A stretch of 64,000 bases of DNA from Litoditis marina (lineage: Eukaryota; Nematoda; Chromadorea; Rhabditida; Rhabditidae): contig OZ038433.1 in NCBI GenBank assembly GCA_964036275.1, forward strand, positions 8,597,048 through 8,661,047, written 5' to 3'. Below are positions 45,411 to 57,290 of the stretch, one piece after another. The notes beneath the pieces are model-generated. The model did no database searches. It was not told the DNA's origin and saw only the letters and a list, made by a program, of their open reading frames with translations. The stretch's first letter is position 1; every line of letters starts with the position of its first letter. The position numbers and the translations under genes were made by a program.

Positions 45411-46440
45411 TGCTACTTGCTTCTCTACACTTTATTACTCTCACGTGAGCTGGAGCAGTTGAAGTTGGACCAAATCTAGTCATACTGGATCTCAGTTTTG
45501 CTGTAGCTTATTTGGAAAAACCTTTCGAGACTAACTGTTACTAAGCATACATAGTGATAATAGGGGACTGTACTACTTGCTTCTCTACAGTTTATTACTC
45601 TCACGTGAGCTGGAGCAGTTGAAGTTTGACCAAATCTAGTCATACTGGATCTCAGTTTTGCTGTAGCTTATTTGGAAAAACCTTTCGAGACTAACTGTTA
45701 ATAAGCATACATAGTGATCATAGGTAACTGTACTACTTGCTTCTCTACAGTTTATTACTCTCGCGTGAGCTGGAGCAGTTGAAGTTGGACCAAATCTAGT
45801 CATACTGGATCTCAGTTTTGCTGTAGCTTATTTGGAAAAACCTTTCGAGACTAACTGTTAATAAGCATACATAGTGATAATAGGGGACTGTACTACTTGC
45901 TTCTCTACAGTTTATTACTCTCACGTGAGCTGGAGCAGTTGAAGTTTGACCAAATCTAGTCATACTGGATCTCAGTTTTGCTGTAGCTTATTTGGAAAAA
46001 CCTTTCGAGACTAACTGTTACTAAGCATACATAGTGATTATAGGTAACTGTACTACTTGCTTCTCTACAGTTTATTACTCTCACGTGAGCTGGAGCAGTT
46101 GAAGTTTGACCAAATCTAGTCATACTGGATCTCAGTTTTGCTGTAGCTTATTTGGAAAAACCTTTCGAGACTAACTGTTAATAAGCATACATAGTGATAA
46201 TAGGGGACTGTACTACTTGCTTCTCTACAGTTTATTACTCTCACGTGAGCTGGAGCAGTTGAAGTTTGACCAAATCTAGTCATACTGGATCTCAGTTTTG
46301 CTGTAGCTTATTTGGAAAAACCTTTCGAGACTAACTGTTACTAAGCATACATAGTGATTATAAGTAACTGTACTACTTGCTTCTCCGTGAGCAAGAGCAG
46401 TTGAAATCTTACCAATTTAGTAATACTGGTTGTATGTTTT
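45405..46440 (+). repeat. Short array: about six 160-bp units (320-bp dimers)
   Basis: Units run GTAACTGTACTACTTGCTTC ... ACTCTCACGTGAGCTGGAGC ... AAGCATACATAGTGAT. Alternate units differ consistently (TAGGTAACTG against TAGGGGACTG), so the working unit is a 320-bp dimer. The last copy decays after 46385. Confidence 0.92.
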
Positions 46441-47264
46441 GATGAAGTTAATTTTTGAAACTCTGAATTATGTATAGGATAGACTTAGAGCTAGAAATCT
46501 TTTGAGCACACAATGAGTGTATAGAATTAATTCTATTAGGGCAAATGATTTTTCTGTAAGTTCCAAGAAATTTCTGCCCATTGAGAGAAATGGTGACGCA
46601 ACCTTATATAAGCGATACCTCGGTTAATTCCTCCCCAAACCGCAACCGAACCAATTCTTCCCGAACCAGTTGGTTCGTTCTAGAACCGAACCAAATTGAG
46701 GCCAAAAAAGGTGGAACCGAACCAATTCATGTAATTTATACTGAAATTGGTCGACTGCGTAACGTTCATTAGGGTTTGGCTCGGTTTCATGTCGGTTTGA
46801 GTACGCAAACGATTCGGTTTCTTACCGAACCAACTGGTTCGGGAATATTCGGTTCGGTTTTGGTTCGGGAAGAAATTTGCCCGATACCGGTCACTTTGTA
46901 GTACCATAACTGCAAATGGTGCAGTATTGATTTTTTTAGATATATTACTACATGCCTTGAAAATAGAATTACATTATATTATATTCTCTTCATTTGATTT
47001 TCATTCCAGGCTCTCTAGTTGGAAATCAAGAGACCACTTTGGACGAGAAGAGTTTTGTTTGTATGTTTATGTTAAACTTTTCCATATAAATGAATGAATG
47101 AAGATTTTATTTAACATTCACAGAACAACAACAAGCAAAACAATGATTAATCCGACTTCGAATCAGCTTTTTGTATGGTGGGCAATATTGGGCGACAGCG
47201 GTCAATCGACCTGTAATAAAACGTGCAACGTGATTATAGATGGGTATTGGGTAATCATCCAAAT
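46441..47264. other. Central spacer of the foldback element
   Basis: Not satellite. It holds its own inverted repeat of about 260 bp (46620-46885) built on CCGAACCAGTTGGTTCG, similar to a patch near 38765-38965. Open frames here follow that repeat. No transposase was recognised. Confidence 0.7.
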
Positions 47265-50200
47265 TTTGTCAGTAACAGTTAGTCTCGAAAAGGTTTTTCC
47301 AAATAAGCTACAGCAAAACTGAGATCCAGTATGACTAGATTTGGTCAAACTTCAACTGCTCCAGCTCACGTGAGAGTAATAAACTGTAGAGAAGCAAGTA
47401 GTACAGTTACCTATGATCACTATGTATGCTTAGTAACAGTTAGTCTCGAAAGGTTTTTCCAAATAAGCTACAGCAAAACTGAGATCCAGTATGACTAGAT
47501 TTGGTCAAACTTCAACTGCTCCAGCTCACGTGAGGGTGATAAACTGTGAAGGAGCAAGTAGTACAGTTACCTATAATAACTATGTATGCTTAGTACCAGT
47601 TAGTCTCGAAAGGTTTTTCCAAATAAGCTACAGCAAAACTGAGATCCAGTATGACTAGATTTGGTCAAACTTCAACTGCTCCAGCTCACGTGAGGGTGAT
47701 AAAGTGTAGAGAAGCAAGTAGTACAGTTACCTATAATAACTATGTATGCTTAGTACCAGTTAGTCTCGAAAGGTTTTTCCAAATAAGCTACAGCAAAACT
47801 GAGATCCAGTATGACTAGATTTGGTCAAACTTCAACTGCTCCAGCTCACGTGAGAGTAATAAACTGTAGAGAAGCAAGTAGTACAGTTACCTATGATCAC
47901 TATGTATGCTTAGTAACAGTTAGTCTCGAAAGGTTTTTCCAAATAAGCTACAGCAAAACTGAGATCCAGTATGACTAGATTTGGTCAAACTTCAACTGCT
48001 CCAGCTCACGTGAGAGTAATAAACTGTAGAGAAGCAAGTAGTACAGTTACCTATGATCACTATGTATGCTTAGTAACAGTTAGTCTCGAAAGGTTTTTCC
48101 AAATAAGCTACAGCAAAACTGAGATCCAGTATGACTAGATTTGGTCCAACTTCAACTGCTCCAGCTCACGTGAGAGTAATAAACTGTAGAGAAGCAAGTA
48201 GTACAGTTACCTATAATCACTATGTATGCTTAGTAACAGTTAGTCTCGAAAGGTTTTTTCAAATAAGCTACAGCAAAACTGAGATCCAGTATGACTAGAT
48301 TTGGTCAAACTTCAACTGCTCCAGCTCACGTGAGAGTAATAAACTGTAGAGAAGCAAGTAGTACAGTTACCTATAATGACTATGTATGCTTAGTACCAGT
48401 TAGTCTCGAAAGGTTTTTCCAAATAAGCTACAGCAAAACTGAGATCCAGTATGACTAGATTTGGTCAAACTTCAACTGCTCCAGCTCACGTGAGAGTAAT
48501 AAACTGTAGAGAAGCAAGTAGTACAGTCCCCTATTATCACTATGTATGCTTAGTAACAGTTAGTCTCGAAAGGTTTTTCCAAATAAGCTACAGCAAAACT
48601 GAGATCCAGTATGACTAGATTTGGTCAAACTTCAACTGCTCCAGCTCACGTGAGAGTAATAAACTGTAGAGAAGCAAGTAGTACAGTCCCCTATTATCAC
48701 TATGTATGCTTAGTAACCGTCAGTCTCGAAAGGTTTTTCCAAATAAGCTACAGCAAAACTGAGATCCAGTATGACTAGATTTGGTCAAACTTCAACTGCT
48801 CCAGCTCACGTGAGAGTAATAAACTGTAGAGAAGCAAGTAGTACAGTCCCCTATTATCACTATGTATGCTTAGTAACAGTTAGTCTCGAAAGGTTTTTCC
48901 AAATAAGCTACAGCAAAACTGAGATCCAGTATGACTAGATTTGGTCAAACTTCAACTGCTCCAGCTCACGTGAGAGTAATAAACTGTAGAGAAGCAAGTA
49001 GTACAGTTACCTATAATCACTATGCATGCTTAGTAACAGTTAGTCTCGAAAGGTTTTTCCAAATAAGCTACAGCAAAACTGAGATCCAGTATGACTAGAT
49101 TTGGTCAAACTTCAACTGCTCCAGCTCACGTGAGAGTAATAAACTGTAGAGAAGCAAGTAGTACAGTTACCTATAATCACTATGTATGCTTAGTAACAGT
49201 TAGTCTCGAAAGGTTTTTCCAAATAAGCTACAGCAAAACTGAGATCCAGTATGACTAGATTTGGTCAAACTTCAACTGCTCCAGCTCACGTGAGAGTAAT
49301 AAACTGTAGAGAAGCAAGTAGTACAGTCCCCTATTATCACTATGTATGCTTATTAACAGTTAGTCTCGAAAGGTTTTTCCAAATAAGCTACAGCAAAACT
49401 GAGATCCAGTATGACTAGATTTGGTCAAACTTCAACTGCTCCAGCTCACGTGAGAGTAATAAACTGTAGAGAAGCAAGTAGTGCAGTCCCCTATTATCAC
49501 TATGTATGCTTAGTAACAGTTAGTCTCGAAAGGTTTTTCCAAATAAGCTACAGCAAAACTGAGATCCAGTATGACTAGATTTGGTCAAACTTCAACTGCT
49601 CCAGCTCACGTGAGAGTAATAAACTGTAGAGAAGCAAGTAGTACAGTCCCCTATTATCACTATGTATGCTTAGTAACAGTTAGTCTCGAAAGGTTTTTCC
49701 AAATAAGCTACAGCAAAACTGAGATCCAGTATGACTAGATTTGGTCAAACTTCAACTGCTCCAGCTCACGTGAGAGTAATAAACTGTAGAGAAGCAAGTA
49801 GTACAGTCCCCTATTATCACTATGTATGCTTAGTAACCGTCAGTCTCGAAAGGTTTTTCCAAATAAGCTACAGCAAAACTGAGATCCAGTATGACTAGAT
49901 TTGGTCAAACTTCAACTGCTCCAGCTCACGTGAGAGTAATAAACTGTAGAGAAGCAAGTAGTACAGTCCCCTATTATCACTATGTATGCTTAGTAACAGT
50001 TAGTCTCGAAAGGTTTTTCCAAATAAGCTACAGCAAAACTGAGATCCAGTATGACTAGATTTGGTCAAACTTCAACTGCTCCAGCTCACGTGAGAGTAAT
50101 AAACTGTAGAGAAGCAAGTAGTACAGTTACCTGTAATCACTATGCATGCTTAGTAACAGTTAGTCTCGAAAGGTTTTTCCAAATAAGCTACAGCAAAACT

Positions 50201-53200
50201 GAGATCCAGTATGACTAGATTTGGTCAAACTTCAACTGCTCCAGCTCACGTGAGAGTAATAAACTGTAGAGAAGCAAGTAGTACAGTTACCTATAATAAC
50301 TATGTATGCTTAGTACCAGTTAGTCTCGAAAGGTTTTTCCAAATAAGCTACAGCAAAACTGAGATCCAGTATGACTAGATTTGGTCAAACTTCAACTGCT
50401 CCAGCTCACGTGAGGGTGATAAAGTGTAGAGAAGCAAGTAGTACAGTTACCTATAATAACTATGTATGCTTAGTACCAGTTAGTCTCGAAAGGTTTTTCC
50501 AAATAAGCTACAGCAAAACTGAGATCCAGTATGACTAGATTTGGTCAAACTTCAACTGCTCCAGCTCACGTGAGAGTAATAAACTGTAGAGAAGCAAGTA
50601 GTACAGTTACCTATGATCACTATGTATGCTTAGTAACAGTTAGTCTCGAAAGGTTTTTCCAAATAAGCTACAGCAAAACTGAGATCCAGTATGACTAGAT
50701 TTGGTCAAACTTCAACTGCTCCAGCTCACGTGAGAGTAATAAACTGTAGAGAAGCAAGTAGTACAGTTACCTATGATCACTATGTATGCTTAGTAACTGT
50801 TAGTCTCGAAAGGTTTTTCCAAATAAGCTACAGCAAAACTGAGATCCAGTATGACTAGATTTGGTCCAACTTCAACTGCTCCAGCTCACGTGAGAGTAAT
50901 AAACTGTAGAGAAGCAAGTAGTACAGTTACCTATAATCACTATGTATGCTTAGTAACAGTTAGTCTCGAAAGGTTTTTTCAAATAAGCTACAGCAAAACT
51001 GAGATCCAGTATGACTAGATTTGGTCAAACTTCAACTGCTCCAGCTCACGTGAGAGTAATAAACTGTAGAGAAGCAAGTAGTACAGTTACCTATAATGAC
51101 TATGTATGCTTAGTACCAGTTAGTCTCGAAAGGTTTTTCCAAATAAGCTACAGCAAAACTGAGATCCAGTATGACTAGATTTGGTCAAACTTCAACTGCT
51201 CCAGCTCACGTGAGAGTAATAAACTGTAGAGAAGCAAGTAGTACAGTCCCCTATTATCACTATGTATGCTTAGTAACAGTTAGTCTCGAAAGGTTTTTCC
51301 AAATAAGCTACAGCAAAACTGAGATCCAGTATGACTAGATTTGGTCAAACTTCAACTGCTCCAGCTCACGTGAGAGTAATAAACTGTAGAGAAGCAAGTA
51401 GTACAGTCCCCTATTATCACTATGTATGCTTAGTAACCGTCAGTCTCGAAAGGTTTTTCCAAATAAGCTACAGCAAAACTGAGATCCAGTATGACTAGAT
51501 TTGGTCAAACTTCAACTGCTCCAGCTCACGTGAGAGTAATAAACTGTAGAGAAGCAAGTAGTACAGTCCCCTATTATCACTATGTATGCTTAGTAACAGT
51601 TAGTCTCGAAAGGTTTTTCCAAATAAGCTACAGCAAAACTGAGATCCAGTATGACTAGATTTGGTCAAACTTCAACTGCTCCAGCTCACGTGAGAGTAAT
51701 AAACTGTAGAGAAGCAAGTAGTACAGTTACCTATAATCACTATGCATGCTTAGTAACAGTTAGTCTCGAAAGGTTTTTCCAAATAAGCTACAGCAAAACT
51801 GAGATCCAGTATGACTAGATTTGGTCAAACTTCAACTGCTCCAGCTCACGTGAGAGTAATAAACTGTAGAGAAGCAAGTAGTACAGTTACCTATAATCAC
51901 TATGTATGCTTAGTAACAGTTAGTCTCGAAAGGTTTTTCCAAATAAGCTACAGCAAAACTGAGATCCAGTATGACTAGATTTGGTCAAACTTCAACTGCT
52001 CCAGCTCACGTGAGAGTAATAAACTGTAGAGAAGCAAGTAGTACAGTCCCCTATTATCACTATGTATGCTTATTAACAGTTAGTCTCGAAAGGTTTTTCC
52101 AAATAAGCTACAGCAAAACTGAGATCCAGTATGACTAGATTTGGTCAAACTTCAACTGCTCCAGCTCACGTGAGAGTAATAAACTGTAGAGAAGCAAGTA
52201 GTGCAGTCCCCTATTATCACTATGTATGCTTAGTAACAGTTAGTCTCGAAAGGTTTTTCCAAATAAGCTACAGCAAAACTGAGATCCAGTATGACTAGAT
52301 TTGGTCAAACTTCAACTGCTCCAGCTCACGTGAGAGTAATAAACTGTAGAGAAGCAAGTAGTACAGTCCCCTATTATCACTATGTATGCTTAGTAACAGT
52401 TAGTCTCGAAAGGTTTTTCCAAATAAGCTACAGCAAAACTGAGATCCAGTATGACTAGATTTGGTCAAACTTCAACTGCTCCAGCTCACGTGAGAGTAAT
52501 AAACTGTAGAGAAGCAAGTAGTACAGTCCCCTATTATCACTATGTATGCTTAGTAACCGTCAGTCTCGAAAGGTTTTTCCAAATAAGCTACAGCAAAACT
52601 GAGATCCAGTATGACTAGATTTGGTCAAACTTCAACTGCTCCAGCTCACGTGAGAGTAATAAACTGTAGAGAAGCAAGTAGTACAGTCCCCTATTATCAC
52701 TATGTATGCTTAGTAACAGTTAGTCTCGAAAGGTTTTTCCAAATAAGCTACAGCAAAACTGAGATCCAGTATGACTAGATTTGGTCAAACTTCAACTGCT
52801 CCAGCTCACGTGAGAGTAATAAACTGTAGAGAAGCAAGTAGTACAGTTACCTGTAATCACTATGCATGCTTAGTAACAGTTAGTCTCGAAAGGTTTTTCC
52901 AAATAAGCTACAGCAAAACTGAGATCCAGTATGACTAGATTTGGTCAAACTTCAACTGCTCCAGCTCACGTGAGAGTAATAAACTGTAGAGAAGCAAGTA
53001 GTACAGTTACCTATAATCACTATGTATGCTTAGTAACAGTTAGTCTCGAAAGGTTTTTCCAAATAAGCTACAGCAAAACTGAGATCCAGTATGACTAGAT
53101 TTGGTCAAACTTCAACTGCTCCAGCTCACGTGAGAGTAATAAACTGTAGAGGAGCAAGTAGTACAGTTACCTATAATAACTATGTATGCTTAGTAACAGT

Positions 53201-53643
53201 TAGTCTCGAAAGGTTTTTCCAAATAAGCTACAGCAAAACTGAGATCCAGTATGACTAGATTTGGTCAAACTTCAACTGCTCCAGCTCACGTGAGAGTAAT
53301 AAACTGTAGAGAAGCAAGTAGTACAGTTACCTATAATCACTATGTATGCTTAGTAACAGTTAGTCTCGAAAGGTTTTTCCAAATAAGCTACAGCAAAACT
53401 GAGATCCAGTATGACTAGATTTGGTCAAACTTCAACTGCTCCAGCTCACGTGAGAGTAATAAACTGTAGAGGAGCAAGTAGTACAGTTACCTATAATAAC
53501 TATGTATGCTTAGTACCAGTTAGTCTCGAAAGGTTTTTCCAAATAAGCTACAGCAAAACTGAGATCCAGTATGACTAGATTTGGTCCAACTTCAACTGCT
53601 CCAGCTCACGTGAGGGTGATAAAGTGTAGAGAAGCAAGTAGTC
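47265..53643 (-). repeat. Long satellite array: about 40 copies of a 160-bp unit
   Basis: Same unit as the short array but inverted: TAGTCTCGAAAGGTTTTTCC, AAATAAGCTACAGCAAAACT, CCAGCTCACGTGAGAGTAAT, GAAGCAAGTAGTACAG. Variant bases recur at a fixed distance of 2,720 bp (17 units): TATTAACAGT at 49351 and 52071, GTGCAGTCCC at 49481 and 52201, TGAGGGTGAT AAAG at 47691 and 50411. The array therefore contains two tandem 17-unit blocks (about 47565-50285 and 50285-53005) plus edges. Confidence 0.96.
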
Positions 53644-54301
53644 AGTAACCTATCATGTAGGCCATACAACTCTGGAGAATGAAAATTACCTGGAATCATA
53701 GAGTTGCCGTTTTCCAAAATATGGGTCCCTAATTTTTCCCATCTTGATAGTTCTATCTGGAAGATCAATTCTATATTTTCTACAAAACTGTGACGCAACA
53801 AGATAAGAGCAAGTTACAATTCGGAAAGAACCCATACTCTTACGTCATAACTTTGAAACAATAATATAAAACTGTTTTCGCATCTCTCAACATGCGGCCT
53901 AAAACGAACGTGCAACAGAACTTTAGAGAATTACACACTTATGTTTAGAACGAATATATGAAGAAACAATATATTCTCGCTCGAATAAACTCTTATTTAG
54001 TGAGAACGTACGATAAACTTACTTTCTGAATGCAAGTATTGAAATTATCAAAAACATCGTGCAGCTTATAACAGAACTCTGCACGATATTGGAAGATATC
54101 ACATTCAATGCAAGCTGTGAGCGCCTATTACATGTTATTTGATTTCAACCTCACATGAAGTATTTATGAACAATAATAATGAGAATAATCGAAATATAAA
54201 CTTCAATAACGAATCAAAACCAATTTTAAGAAAAACAAGCCTCAGCGAGTAAGGTTTACAAAAGAGTAAGGTTTACAAGTCGGTAAGGTTTGACAATTGC
54301 C
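53640..54301 (-). repeat. Right inverted arm of the foldback element
   Basis: Inverse of 44748-45410, from ATCATGTAGGCCATACAACT at the satellite side to GGTTTGACAATTGCC at the tip. Confidence 0.88.
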
Positions 54302-54828
54302 TTTATTTTTTCAAAAATAAATGTTTGGTTTGCGTTTCGCGCGCGACGTCAGGTTGCGGACTCTGCCCGGCGACACGACAAAGCACACGAGAAAAATATA
54401 TTTTAGCTCGGTCGTACATTTAGACGAGCTTTTATTATTCTGTTTATTATCACGTGTGTACGATGGTTTCATATTCCATAATGAGTAGTGTTCAGGTATG
54501 GGGTGGGGACTGGGTGTTTCTTTTTCATCCCACCTTTCCATATTACTTGGGTAGTCTGACTTGTCCAATAACTTTCTTATTAATAGTATTAACAGTATTA
54601 ACATTATTTGAACTCGTTTTTGAATGACCCTCAGAGTTCAGGGTTCATCCGGGTTTGTACTCGTCATGCAAATGTACGTCTGCCACTCCTCTTCACACTC
54701 AAATCGTCCCACGCTATGTTTTCTCTACCGGTCATTACGAATAACTGCAATTTATTTTGAATGATGAGGGAAAGAAGGATACAGCGTAGTTTATTTACTT
54801 AGGCTATCAGAAATGACAATATCCAAGC

Positions 54829-54950
54829 TGTAGTTCGATCTGTATGCATGAAACGGTATCCAAATTACGACTGCTAAAATATAAAAGAATTAAGGATCAA
54901 ACTACAAACACAGCGGTTGAGAGCGGGATCCTAGATGTACAGTATCGACC
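54829..54950. repeat. MITE-like repeat, family B with shared tail
   Basis: CTGTAGTTCGATCTG at left and GGATCAAACTACAAACACAG at right, then CTAGATGTACAGTATCGACC as in the copy at 17914. Confidence 0.7.
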
Positions 54951-55051
54951 CCCTAAGAAAACACTCCGTGATTCCTCTATTGGATTGATCTTCATACTTC
55001 ATCACTTCCTTCGTTATCAATCGTTTATTTAATGCAAGTTTCATCTTTCAG

Positions 55052-55785
55052 CAGCAGAAATATTGCAAATATTGCTAACGACGACCGAACAAGCAGCCGA
55101 TTACTGGTTGGCCCTGGCTGTTTCACCGTTGAAGTGAAGTCACATGGTCGGATCACGCCGAATTTCATCTTCTGGTCTCAGGTATATCCACTTTTTTGAA
55201 ATACTAATACGAATGGTCGCTTACTTGAAAATTCTAAGTTGGAACAAGCTGCTCTGGGGACTGGACAGCTGAGTAACCCCAATATTGACAGATCCATCTA
55301 TCCAACTATATGGAAAGGGAGCCCGTTTTTCCCTTATTAGCCAATTCAAGTTTTTTTATTTCCCAATGAAATGGTGAATCAGTAGTTAGCTTTTAGAAAC
55401 TATAGTGCATTCATTCTCAATCTGTCAATCCTCAGTAACTAGGTTCAGAAAAGTCGAACCTATTCACACATCAAAAACGGGCTCCACCCTGCACTTCTGT
55501 GGCACATGGAAAATTTGGCATTCGAACAGGGTTCAGTTTTTAAAGTATAGTTGGAAAAACTAAATTCGTAGTAAGAGTAGCACTACTGAATAGTGTTGTT
55601 GTTGTTGCATTTTGTAGATCGGAGCTGAGTCATAGAGTATGGCGAGAGTTATGTATTAGTATTGCCTAATTAATATGAAATTTCAGGTTTCGCCGTACAG
55701 AAATTGTATATGCTCCTTCCGGGACGAACCGTATTTCTTTCATATCTCGACTCAGTGATGATGAGACAGCTACTTCGATGAAAAG
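55052..55785 (+). CDS. Possible two exons of an unrecognised gene
   Basis: 55052-55181 follows CATCTTTCAG and reads SSRLLVGPGCFTVEVKSHGR then ITPNFIFWSQ to a GTATAT donor. 55687-55785 follows TTTCAG and ends at AAAAG before GTGAGA. In the phase that fits the first donor, the second exon stops after 23 codons (FRDEPYFFHISTQ). In another frame it stays open through APSGTNRISFISRLSDDE. I cannot decide between these, and no domain is recognised. Read as suggestive coding fragments only. Confidence 0.3.
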
Positions 55786-56384
55786 GTGAGAGATGTGTTT
55801 TTAACATTTTAAAGTAAAAAGGTAAACGAACTTTTTTGGTGAAAAGTGAATTTTGCGAACTTCTATGCTAATTTGGTATTATCGGGGATAAAGTAACATA
55901 TGTGTATTCCTTCAAGAACTGTTGATCATCACGTTCATCATATATAGAAAGACTATGCGTACAAAATAGGCAATCAGAACAACCATACGTAAAATAGTTC
56001 TAAATCGGGGCGGGAAAAGTGAGCATGATCAGCCCCAAAAGTGAGCATGAGCAGCCCCGAAAACACAACACAATGGTTATTTAGTTATTTTGCCTAGAAT
56101 CTTCAACATTTACCCCAAAAAGTGATCATAGCACGATCGGAATCATGCAAAAGTGAGCATCAGCCAATATCAGAATGAGGGGGTATTTTACGTATGAGAA
56201 CAACACTCAACTGGTTCGAATTTCTGTATACACCAGGCGGTTACTTACTACTTTCTACTTCACACGAGTGTGCCTTGTAGTTGTGTACAGTATGCTGTCA
56301 CTATGCTCATTAACTTAACTTTTTCACTCGAGTTTGTTACGAAATGAGTGATTTTGAGCCAGTTTTAAAATATGAAATCGGACA

Positions 56385-56861
56385 GTGACAAAGTTCATGT
56401 CGGTCGAGGGCTGGGGGTCAAGGTATTCAATGACAGCTTTCGTGTATACATCTCATGCTACGTTTTATTACAGAGTATGTGATTTTCTCACTACGAATAC
56501 GACCACCCTGATCGGACGGACTTCGCTTCTACAAAAGAAGCTGATTCATTTTTATGATATATGCTTTCATTCATGTCCGTGTAAACTGATAAATGCCATC
56601 AAATGGTTTACAATCTGCTATTCCAACATTGTTTTATTGTTTGTTGCGTCATTGAAAGAAAAACTGGAAAATTCAAGATTCTATGTTTGCAAATATATTG
56701 GGCGAACTATACTAATTGTGAAGATGGAAGCGTATGTTAAAGGTGTGGTGACAGTTCACCCCGTTTTTTTCCTAATCACATTTTTATTATCAGGAAGTGA
56801 GGACGTTACATTATGTTTGAAAACGGGTACCCTTGACGTTCATGTGAAGTATACCGGATAA
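56385..56861 (+). CDS. Open frame of 158 codons, doubtful gene
   Basis: Includes hydrophobic stretches (YSNIVLLFVASL, VFFLITFLLSG). Splice-like borders exist inside it: AG before GTATTC at about 56422, TTATTACAG at 56473 and TTATCAG at 56794. No family is recognised, and phases with the exons at 55052-55785 do not join cleanly. Confidence 0.2.
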   Translation: MTKFMSVEGWGSRYSMTAFVYTSHATFYYRVCDFLTTNTTTLIGRTSLLQKKLIHFYDICFHSCPCKLINAIKWFTICYSNIVLLFVASLKEKLENSRFYVCKYIGRTILIVKMEAYVKGVVTVHPVFFLITFLLSGSEDVTLCLKTGTLDVHVKYTG

Positions 56862-57169
56862 TTTCGGCATGATGCTGGCTATAGACACTTCCCCACACTC
56901 TTGGTACAAATCAAATTATACAAATCAAATTATATTTACCCATGGTACAAATCAAATTATATTTACCCAAGCATTCCTAGTTCAGTTGGCGCTTGCCAGA
57001 CAGGGCATAGCTGCGAAACAGGCATGACCAAGAATGATGTGAATTATGGCTTGTAGATATAGATATGTCACATTGGTCTCAGCAACATACCATGACGAAT
57101 TTACACAGCAGAAATAATGACTTTTAGTCGTTTCAAAGCTTCGAATATTCGATCAAAATATTTCCGTAC

Positions 57170-57290
57170 GTAATGTGACGTGTCGCTGAGAGCGCAAACC
57201 AAACATTTGTTTTGAAAAAAAATAAAAGTTTGGTTGAAAAAAATAAAAGTTGATTGTGCGCGATGGGTGCACTGACAATATAGATACAAA
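57170..57290 (-). repeat. Second copy of the foldback insertion-site repeat, without insertion
   Basis: The reverse strand runs GTGCACCCATCGCGCACAAT ... AACTTTTATTTTTTTTCAAA ... AAATGTTTGGTTTGCG, matching 44690-44747 joined directly to 54311-54340. It acts as a paralogous empty site and supports the element borders at 44748 and 54301. Confidence 0.85.

Larger units (their letters stand above)
44748..54301. mobile_element. 9.55 kb foldback element with inverted satellite arrays and 9-bp target duplication
   Basis: The ends GGCAATTGTCAAACCTTACC (left) and GGTAAGGTTTGACAATTGCC (right) are exact inverses. TTTATTTTT flanks both sides (44739-44747 and 54302-54310), a 9-bp duplication typical of Mutator-like transposition. 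Order: left arm 44748-45410, short array of about six 160-bp units to about 46440, spacer to about 47264, long inverted array of about 40 units to about 53643, right arm to 54301. The only frame in the arms (right arm minus 53592-53801, left arm plus about 45250-45405; contains FQIELSRWEKLGTHI) is short and unrecognised, so the element looks non-autonomous. The flanks outside match a second copy at 57170-57290 that lacks the insertion. Confidence 0.9.

Noticed and set aside
45405..53643. CRISPR array
   Set aside because: The 160-bp repeats are contiguous with no unique spacers, in a eukaryotic genome. It is a satellite inside a foldback element.
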